This document shows positions 1 through 5,585 of a DNA stretch of 7,772 nt, in pieces. Below the pieces are notes generated by a model, which had not been told where the DNA came from, ran no database searches, and saw only the letters and a list, made by a program, of their open reading frames with translations. The stretch is taken from positions 1 to 7,772 of the forward strand of contig JAOPZO010000463.1 of the NCBI GenBank assembly GCA_025964065.1, read 5' to 3'. The stretch comes from Solirubrobacterales bacterium. Its GTDB lineage: Bacteria > Actinomycetota > Thermoleophilia > Solirubrobacterales > Solirubrobacteraceae. The position numbers and the translations under genes are program-made. Position 1 is the first letter of the stretch; each line of letters opens with the position of its first letter.

Positions 1-1
1 C

Positions 2-172
2 AAGGTCCCGGTGGGCGGCGAGGCGCCCGTCGTCGGAAGGGTGGTCGACGAGGCGCTCGAGAGCGTCCGCGGGATCCTCGGCGGCAGTCGCGACAAGCCC
101 GCCGCCCCTGCGACGGCACCAGCGGCCGGCGGCGAGGCCGGCACCCTCTTCGACTACCTCTTCGGCGGATGA
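2..172 (+). CDS. C-terminal end of a probable MCE-family protein (5' end outside window)
   Basis: An open frame enters from the left edge and ends at a TGA at 170-172, leaving 56 residues. The visible part has a short amphipathic helix (VVGRVVDEALESVRGIL), then a low-complexity Ala/Pro/Gly linker, then a hydrophobic end, LFDYLFGG. No catalytic motif or MCE domain is visible, so the assignment rests on context. It lies one base upstream of four consecutive MCE genes in the same direction, and its tail resembles that of the MCE gene at 1451-2992, which also ends in a Gly/Ala/Pro-rich linker and a short amphipathic helix. If the cluster follows the usual six-gene mce order and the gene ending at 5579 is the last, this would be the second member; that ranking is inference from order only. 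It could instead be a different envelope protein of the operon. Confidence 0.7.
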   Translation, partial: KVPVGGEAPVVGRVVDEALESVRGILGGSRDKPAAPATAPAAGGEAGTLFDYLFGG

Positions 173-173
173 C

Positions 174-1454
174 ATGAAGCTTCCAACCAGATCCGCACGT
201 GCAGCCTCCAGCACCCGGGGCAAGGGCTTCATCTACGCCCTCGGCCTCCTCGGGCTCGGAGCGGCGGTGCTCCTCATGTTCGTCGGCTTCAACGCCCCGA
301 ACGCGATCCCCGGGCGCTCGTACTACAACCTGTCGGCGGCCTTCAAGGACGCGGACAACCTGACGGGCTCCTACCAGGTGCGCATCGGCGGCCGGCTCGT
401 GGGGCAGGTGCTGCGGCCCCGCGTGGAGAACGGCAAGGGCGTCGTCGACCTGCAGCTCACGCCCGAGGTCGAGCCCCTCCGCAGCGACAGCACGATCCGC
501 GTCCGCCCGCGGTCCCCCGTCGGTGTCCGCTTCGTCGAGCTCGTGCCCGGGACGAAGGGCACCCCGCTCCGTGAGGGCGGCCGCATCGGGTCCGGGCAGA
601 CGTCCGAGACGGTCCAGCTCGACGAGGCGCTCGGCACCCTCGACGCCTCGCGGCGTGAGAAGGCGGGCACGCTGATCAACCAGCTCGGCGTCGGCCTCCT
701 CTCGCGCGGCGAGGACAACAACACGACCCTCCGGGTCGCCCCGGGCTTCCTCGACAAGCTCGAGTCGGTGTCCGAGGCGGTCAACGCGCGCAGCGGCGCA
801 CCCCAGCGGTTCGTCGCCGGCTCGCAGGGTGCCGCGAACGCGGCCGACCCGGTGCGCGACACCATCGCGACCGGGTTCAAGCCGGGGTCGGAGGCGCTGG
901 ACGTGTTCGTGCGCAACGGGGACGCGCTCAAGGACCTGCTCGACGTCGCGCCGCCCACCCTGTCCGGCGTGCGGACGGGGCTGCAGCGGACGGACCCGTT
1001 CCTGGGTGCGGCCGCCGACTTCTCCCGCGAGGCCCGTCCGCTCCTGACGAGTGCCGTGCCGGCGCTGCGGCAGACCGCGGCGCTCATGAGCGAGGCCCGG
1101 AAGGGCCTGCGCGACTCGAAGGCGACGCTGAGGCTCGTCGACCGTGCCGTGCCGCCGACGCTGCGCCTCCTCGACACGGTGCGCCCGGTGCTCCCGAACG
1201 CCGACACCGTCCTCCGCACCTCGCTCCCGCTGCTCGACGAGGTCGCGCCGCGGGGCTGCGACCTCGACCTCTTCTTCACCAATTGGGAGTCCATGCTCGC
1301 CTACGGCAACGAGGGCGGGAGCTTCCTCCGCCTGAACGTCGAGATCGCGCCCGAGTCCCTGGGCGGCGTCGACCTGACCCGCAACTTGGGCGGCGTCTTC
1401 TCCGAGCCCTACCCCGAGCCCTGCCAGGTCGGCAAGAAGGGAGTCACGCGATGA
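174..1454 (+). CDS. MCE/MlaD-family lipid-transport protein (426 aa)
   Basis: This is a subunit of an MCE lipid transporter, anchored in the inner membrane with its bulk outside the cytoplasm. A basic N-terminus (residues 1-18) precedes one membrane helix (about 19-39). An MCE/MlaD domain follows at about 49-138, with the signature-like VRIGGRLVGQV at 69-79 and the closing strand FVELVPG near 120-126. The rest (about 140-426) is a helical tail of the kind found in actinobacterial Mce proteins, with Leu-rich repeats and prolines seven residues apart (289/296 and 352/359). It has only two cysteines, C362 and C417, both in the tail, possibly a disulfide outside the cytoplasm. The ATG at 174 lies one base after the upstream stop, with a weak GGCGGA Shine-Dalgarno at 164-169. 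The stop overlaps the next start (ATGA, 1451-1454), so the genes are very likely cotranscribed and translationally coupled. The family is secure; the exact Mce A-F identity and the substrate are unknown. Confidence 0.95.
   Translation: MKLPTRSARAASSTRGKGFIYALGLLGLGAAVLLMFVGFNAPNAIPGRSYYNLSAAFKDADNLTGSYQVRIGGRLVGQVLRPRVENGKGVVDLQLTPEVEPLRSDSTIRVRPRSPVGVRFVELVPGTKGTPLREGGRIGSGQTSETVQLDEALGTLDASRREKAGTLINQLGVGLLSRGEDNNTTLRVAPGFLDKLESVSEAVNARSGAPQRFVAGSQGAANAADPVRDTIATGFKPGSEALDVFVRNGDALKDLLDVAPPTLSGVRTGLQRTDPFLGAAADFSREARPLLTSAVPALRQTAALMSEARKGLRDSKATLRLVDRAVPPTLRLLDTVRPVLPNADTVLRTSLPLLDEVAPRGCDLDLFFTNWESMLAYGNEGGSFLRLNVEIAPESLGGVDLTRNLGGVFSEPYPEPCQVGKKGVTR
1437..1443 (+). promoter_or_regulatory. 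Ribosome binding site for the MCE gene at 1451
   Basis: AAGGGAG lies seven bases before the ATG at 1451, within the end of the preceding gene. It decides in favour of this start over the open frame further upstream. Confidence 0.75.
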
Positions 1455-2992
1455 GCGGGGACAAGCGCGGGATCCTGCCCCGCTTCGAGGTCGTCCCGGG
1501 TGAGCACCGTGCGCACCCGTTGCGCAACGGGCTGCTCTTCCTCGCGCTGCTGGGGTTCGTCCTCTTCTGCGGCTACACGCGGAACATCCCGTTCGTGAAC
1601 AACGGCGGCCAGGTCGTCAAGGCGGAGTTCTCCAATGCGATCAACGCGTCGACGGGGAACATCGTCCGCTCACGGGGCGTCGAGGTCGGCGAAGTGACGA
1701 AGATCGAGCGCGACGACGACGGCGAGGGTGCGGTCCTCACGATGAAGCTCAAGAAGGATGCCGGCATCAAGGTCATGAAGGACGCACGCGCCGACCTGTT
1801 CTGGCGCACGCTCCTCGGTCGCAACATGTACGTCGACCTCGACCCGGGCACGCAGGCCGCGGGCGATCTCGGTGACGCCCGGATCCCCGTCAAGCGGACG
1901 TCGAACCAGGTCGAACTCGACCAGGTGCTCGCGAGCTACGACTCCGACGGGCGGAAGGGCGTTCAGACCTTCATGCGCGAGTTCGACACGGCCTTCTCCG
2001 ATCCCGATGCCCCGGGTGCCTCCATCGAGGCGCTCGCGCCGGCGATGACGAACGCCGCCGGCGGCCTCCCGGCCCTGCGCGGCCAGGCCCCGGGCGACGA
2101 CATCACGACGCTCGTGCGGACCGCGAGCAGGACGCTCGGTGCCCTCGCCGCCGACGAGAGCCGCCTGGCCGGCCTGATCGACGGCGCGGACGTCACCTTC
2201 TCCGTGACCAACGCCCGCCGGCAGGACATCGGCGCGATGCTCGATCAGGCACCCGCGACGCTTCGAGAGACCCAGACCACGATGAGGCGGGTGCGCACGA
2301 CCCTCGACGCCGTCGACCCGGTCGCCTCCGAGCTGCGCCCCGGCGTCCGCGAGGTCGACGACGCCGTCCGCACCACCCGCCCGGCACTGCGGCAGCTCAC
2401 CAAGGTGCTCCCGTCCGCCAACCCCGCGCTCCGTCAGCTCGTCCCCGCGATGCGGGACCTCAAGGCCGCGACGCAGGTCGCCACGCCGCTCATGCGCGAG
2501 GCGGCACCGGTCCTCGACCGGGCGGGCGGGACGATCCTCCCGTTCCTGGACGAGGTGGACCCGGACACCAAGCTGAAGAACCACCAGGCGATCGGTCCGT
2601 TCTTCTCCGTGCTGTCGTCGGGGTCCAGCTCGTTCGATGCCAACGGCCACGCCATGCGGTTCCAGGCCGGCGTGGGCGAGCGGTCGGCGACGAACACGCT
2701 GCCGTGCCAGACCGGCATCTTCGACAAGAACCCGCCGGCAAGCGACCTCGCGGCCTGTCAGGCGCTCACGGGTGCCCTCTCGGGCCTGTTCGGCGGCGGG
2801 CTCCCCGGCGCCACCGCCAGGGACGTCCGCACGAGCGGCAGGGTCGTCGAAGCGTCGCGGCCACGGGTCCTGACGGGGCTTCCGAGCCTCGGATCAGCGC
2901 CCGTCGGTGCCGCGTCGCCCTCCCATCCCACGAAGGCGGCAGCGACCGTCCTCGATCAGGTCGGCGACGTCTTGAAGGGGGTCCTCCGATGA
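1451..2992 (+). CDS. MCE/MlaD-family lipid-transport protein with extended C-terminus (513 aa)
   Basis: The frame stays open upstream to 1283, but the ATG at 1451 is chosen because it has a good Shine-Dalgarno (AAGGGAG, seven bases away), overlaps the previous stop, and gives an N-terminus like its neighbours. A polar segment (1-26) leads to a membrane helix (about 27-42, containing C40) and an MCE domain (about 54-145). In that domain the usual V-R-x-A-G-V-x-V-G appears as SRGVEVGEV, and the closing strand is MYVDLDPG. The helical tail has prolines at 325, 332, 346 and 353, all multiples of seven apart. It is 70-90 residues longer than the other complete MCE proteins here. The excess is mainly at the C-terminus: a segment with C419 and C436, a Gly/Pro/Ala-rich linker, then a short amphipathic helix (VLDQVGDVLKGVL). 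The role is inferred to be one subunit of the same heteromeric MCE assembly. Substrate unknown. Confidence 0.95.
   Translation: MSGDKRGILPRFEVVPGEHRAHPLRNGLLFLALLGFVLFCGYTRNIPFVNNGGQVVKAEFSNAINASTGNIVRSRGVEVGEVTKIERDDDGEGAVLTMKLKKDAGIKVMKDARADLFWRTLLGRNMYVDLDPGTQAAGDLGDARIPVKRTSNQVELDQVLASYDSDGRKGVQTFMREFDTAFSDPDAPGASIEALAPAMTNAAGGLPALRGQAPGDDITTLVRTASRTLGALAADESRLAGLIDGADVTFSVTNARRQDIGAMLDQAPATLRETQTTMRRVRTTLDAVDPVASELRPGVREVDDAVRTTRPALRQLTKVLPSANPALRQLVPAMRDLKAATQVATPLMREAAPVLDRAGGTILPFLDEVDPDTKLKNHQAIGPFFSVLSSGSSSFDANGHAMRFQAGVGERSATNTLPCQTGIFDKNPPASDLAACQALTGALSGLFGGGLPGATARDVRTSGRVVEASRPRVLTGLPSLGSAPVGAASPSHPTKAAATVLDQVGDVLKGVLR
2976..2981 (+). promoter_or_regulatory. Ribosome binding site for the MCE gene at 2989
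   Basis: AGGGGG lies seven bases before the ATG at 2989, inside the last codons of the preceding gene. It supports this start rather than one of the upstream in-frame codons back to 2704. Confidence 0.65.
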
Positions 2993-4254
2993 GCCGCTTC
3001 AGCTCCGACCGGCTGCGCCTCGAGCTCAGGCGCTCGCGCCTCCCCGCCGCGCAGTACCTCTTCCTGATCGCCTGCGCCGCATTCGCGGGCACGATCATCT
3101 TCAAGAACCAGTTCTACGAGAAGCCCTGGGTCGCCAAGCGCGTCTACCAGGTGGCCTTCGACGACACCAAGGGCGTCACGCCCGGGGTCCAGCGCATCCG
3201 GCTGGCCGGCGTCGACGTCGGGGTGGTGCGTGATGCGAAGCTCGTCGACGGGCGCCCCGTCCTGACGCTCTCGATCGAGAAGAGCAAGGGGAAGATCTAC
3301 GCGGACGCCCGGATGCGGCTGCGACCGCTCACACCGCTCCAGGACATGTTCGTCGACATCGAGAGCCGCGGCACCGAAGCGGCGGGCGAGCTCGGGGACG
3401 ATCAGGTCCTGAGCGCCCGGCGCACCGTGAGCCCCGTCGACGTCTCGCGGGTCCTCAACACCTTCGACGGCACCACCCGGGAGCGGATGCGTCTGCTCCT
3501 GGACGACATGGGACGGGGCCTCGAGGACAACGGGGCCCAGCTCCGGGCCTCCTTCGAGCAGCTCGCCCCCTTCCTCAAGGCGGCCGACCGGACCACGGGG
3601 GTGCTGAAGCAGCGGCGGCAGCAGGTGGCTCGCGTGGTGACGAACCTCGGCAAGCTGACGACGGCGCTGTCCGAGCGCGACGAGCAGCTCACCTCCCTCG
3701 TCCGGGACGGCAACTCGACCCTGGCGGAGATCTCGCGGGTGCAGGACAGCTTCGACAGCACCCTCGCCCAGCTCCCACCGCTCCTGAGCACCATGCGCAC
3801 GTCGTTCGCGGCGCTGCGGACGACCGAGGACGAGCTCGATCCCGCTCTGGCCGACCTCCGCCCGGTCGCGGACAAGCTCGAGAAGGGGCTCGAGGGCCTC
3901 GAGCGCTTCGCCGTCCAAGCCACGCCGGCCATCGCCTCGCTCGAGCCCGCGGTCAAGCAGCTGCGTCCGCTCGCGGACGACCTCCGGCCGGCCGCGCGGT
4001 CCCTGCGCTCCTCGCTGACGGCGCTCCGGCCGCAGGTCCCGAAGCTCGATCGCATGACGGACGAGACCGTCCCCTGCCTGCCGCAGATCGGCAACTTCTT
4101 CAACAACACCATCTCGGTGCTGAAGTTCTACGACTCCTACGGCACCTTCCCGCGCGGAGAGAACACGGTGGACGGGAACGGCCTGTTCGGGCTGGGGCCG
4201 GCCGTCAACCTGCGGAAGCTGCCGTCCTGCACCGACGGAGGGCGCAAGCCATGA
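2989..4254 (+). CDS. MCE/MlaD-family lipid-transport protein (421 aa)
   Basis: The frame is open from 2704, but the ATG at 2989 overlaps the previous stop, has a purine-rich Shine-Dalgarno (AGGGGG) seven bases upstream, and gives a typical basic N-terminus. A membrane helix spans about residues 18-38. The MCE domain (about 52-140) contains IRLAGVDVGVV. Its closing strand is DMFVDIESRG, without the Pro-Gly seen in the three other complete MCE proteins here. The long helical tail has a very regular run with prolines at exactly 313, 320, 327 and 334, in the form P-x6-P with Leu at fixed positions (LRPLADDLRP). Tail cysteines C363 and C414 form a possible disulfide. C29 sits in LIAC, which fits a lipobox pattern but lies in the middle of the membrane helix. 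This makes a lipoprotein related in concept to mycobacterial MceE possible but unproven. The next gene starts inside this stop codon. Confidence 0.95.
   Translation: MSRFSSDRLRLELRRSRLPAAQYLFLIACAAFAGTIIFKNQFYEKPWVAKRVYQVAFDDTKGVTPGVQRIRLAGVDVGVVRDAKLVDGRPVLTLSIEKSKGKIYADARMRLRPLTPLQDMFVDIESRGTEAAGELGDDQVLSARRTVSPVDVSRVLNTFDGTTRERMRLLLDDMGRGLEDNGAQLRASFEQLAPFLKAADRTTGVLKQRRQQVARVVTNLGKLTTALSERDEQLTSLVRDGNSTLAEISRVQDSFDSTLAQLPPLLSTMRTSFAALRTTEDELDPALADLRPVADKLEKGLEGLERFAVQATPAIASLEPAVKQLRPLADDLRPAARSLRSSLTALRPQVPKLDRMTDETVPCLPQIGNFFNNTISVLKFYDSYGTFPRGENTVDGNGLFGLGPAVNLRKLPSCTDGGRKP
4237..4242 (+). promoter_or_regulatory. Ribosome binding site for the MCE gene at 4251
   Basis: GGAGGG lies eight bases before the ATG at 4251, within the end of the preceding coding region. 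It is a strong match to the anti-Shine-Dalgarno sequence. Confidence 0.75.
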
Positions 4255-5579
4255 GGATCGACAACCGCGGTGGCAAGATCTTCGGGCTGGCGCTCTTCAC
4301 CGTCGTCTGCCTGGGCATCTTCGTCTACCTCTTCCAGGCGGCGGGTGGCCGCCTGAGGGTGAACCAGCCCTACACCGTCAAGGCCCTGGTCCCCAGCGCG
4401 TTCCAGCTGACCTACAACGGTGACGTCCGGATGGCCGGGGTCAAGGTCGGACAGATCTCGAAGATCACGAACAAGGGCGCCTACGGGGTCGTGAGCATGG
4501 AGCTCGAGGACGAGCGCGCTCCGTTGGCGAAGGACTCCACGGTGCAGGTGCGGACGAAGACGCTCGTCGGCGAGAACTACATGGAGATCGTGCCCGGCAA
4601 GCAGACCGCCGGCCCGCTCGAGAACGGCGGCACCCTGCCGATCGAGCAGGCGAAGGACGCAATCCAGCTGGACGAGATCCTGGACACCCTGGATGCGGGG
4701 ACGCGACGCGAGGTGCAGCGCAACCTCGACGGCCTCGGGCCGGGCGTGAAGGGGCGCGGCGCGGACATCAACCGGCTGTTCGCCGCCCTCCCGCCCACCG
4801 CGACCCAGGGGGATCGCACGCTGGGGCTGCTGAAGGCCCAACGCGCCCAGGTGGCAGCGATCGTCGACAACACCGGCGCGGTGATGCAGGCGTTCGCCGA
4901 TCGCACGCAGCAGGTCCGCACCCTGGCCCGCCAGGGCAAGGCGACGGCCATCGCGGTCCGCGATCGTGACGAGCAGTTCGGCGCCGCGCTCCGCGAGCTC
5001 CCGCCGACACTCGAGCGCGCACGGAGCTCCGTCGCGAACCTCGCGTCGTTCGCGACCAACGCAACGCCGGTCATGCGCGACCTGAGCGTGGCGTTCAAGG
5101 ACCTCACGCCGGTCATGCGCGACCTGACCCCGGCGGCGCGGAGCACGCGAGAGCTCTTCGACGAGCTCCCGCCGTTCCTCGACGTGGTGGACCCGGCGCT
5201 CGAGCAGCTCAGCCCGTTCGCGGAGCAGCTGCGCCCCGCCGTCGGCTCGACGGACGCGTTCCTCCGCCAGGTGAACCCGGCTCTGGAGTTCCTGCAGCCC
5301 TACCGCGAGGAGCTCGGCTCGTTCTTCCCGAACGCGGGCTCGGCGGTCGATGCCACCGATGCGGTCGGCCACCTCGGGCGCGTGCACGCGGTCATCGCGC
5401 CCTCGAGCTTCACCGGGCTCGACGCGAACACGAAGAAGGCCCTCGACGCACTCATCGCCGCGGGCGGGCTCTCCCAGCTGGTCGGCGAGAAGGTCAACGG
5501 CTACCCGCGCCCGGGCACGGTCGGCGAACCGGACACCAAGTCGAACTTCCGCCAGGTCGCCACCCCGGGAGGGAAGTAG
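4251..5579 (+). CDS. MCE/MlaD-family lipid-transport protein, last of the MCE series (442 aa)
   Basis: This is a probable subunit of the same MCE lipid-transport assembly, with the clearest family signature in the window. A short basic N-terminus is followed by a membrane helix (about 9-28). The MCE domain (about 40-130) has VRMAGVKVGQI at 59-69 and NYMEIVPG near 109-116. The helical tail carries a 14-residue near-repeat (272-285, then the start of a second copy at 286) and prolines at exactly 308, 315, 322 and 329. Unlike the three other complete MCE proteins it has no tail cysteines; its only Cys (C20) lies in the membrane helix. The C-terminus after about 345 is less repetitive and hydrophilic. 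The start ATG has GGAGGG eight bases upstream and overlaps the previous stop. The TAG at 5577-5579 is in the same reading frame as the RND gene that follows, and no overlapping start is present, unlike the three preceding junctions. Confidence 0.95.
   Translation: MRIDNRGGKIFGLALFTVVCLGIFVYLFQAAGGRLRVNQPYTVKALVPSAFQLTYNGDVRMAGVKVGQISKITNKGAYGVVSMELEDERAPLAKDSTVQVRTKTLVGENYMEIVPGKQTAGPLENGGTLPIEQAKDAIQLDEILDTLDAGTRREVQRNLDGLGPGVKGRGADINRLFAALPPTATQGDRTLGLLKAQRAQVAAIVDNTGAVMQAFADRTQQVRTLARQGKATAIAVRDRDEQFGAALRELPPTLERARSSVANLASFATNATPVMRDLSVAFKDLTPVMRDLTPAARSTRELFDELPPFLDVVDPALEQLSPFAEQLRPAVGSTDAFLRQVNPALEFLQPYREELGSFFPNAGSAVDATDAVGHLGRVHAVIAPSSFTGLDANTKKALDALIAAGGLSQLVGEKVNGYPRPGTVGEPDTKSNFRQVATPGGK
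5064..5127 (+). repeat. In-frame 22-bp direct repeat within the last MCE gene
   Basis: The same 22 bases occur at 5064-5085 and 5106-5127, exactly 42 bases (14 codons) apart, both encoding TPVMRDL. It looks like a small internal duplication of two heptads in the helical tail; after the repeated bases the two units diverge. Confidence 0.85.
5568..5573 (+). promoter_or_regulatory. Probable ribosome binding site for the RND gene with CTG start
   Basis: GGAGGG lies just before the TAG stop of the last MCE gene, twelve bases before the proposed CTG start at 5586 and six bases before the GTC at 5580. Its presence argues that the RND gene is initiated here despite the lack of a standard start codon. 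The spacing to CTG is longer than the 7-8 bases seen at the other junctions. Confidence 0.5.
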
Positions 5580-5585
5580 GTCCCC

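Noticed and set aside
1554..1576. Lipobox at C40 of the second complete MCE protein
   Set aside because: The residues before the Cys (VLF) do not fit the small-residue requirement at -1, and the Cys is at the end of an ordinary membrane helix.
1670..3918. Long - strand frames at 1670-2650 and 2956-3918
   Set aside because: Both are mirror frames of the MCE coding regions, with repetitive charged composition and no convincing start context.
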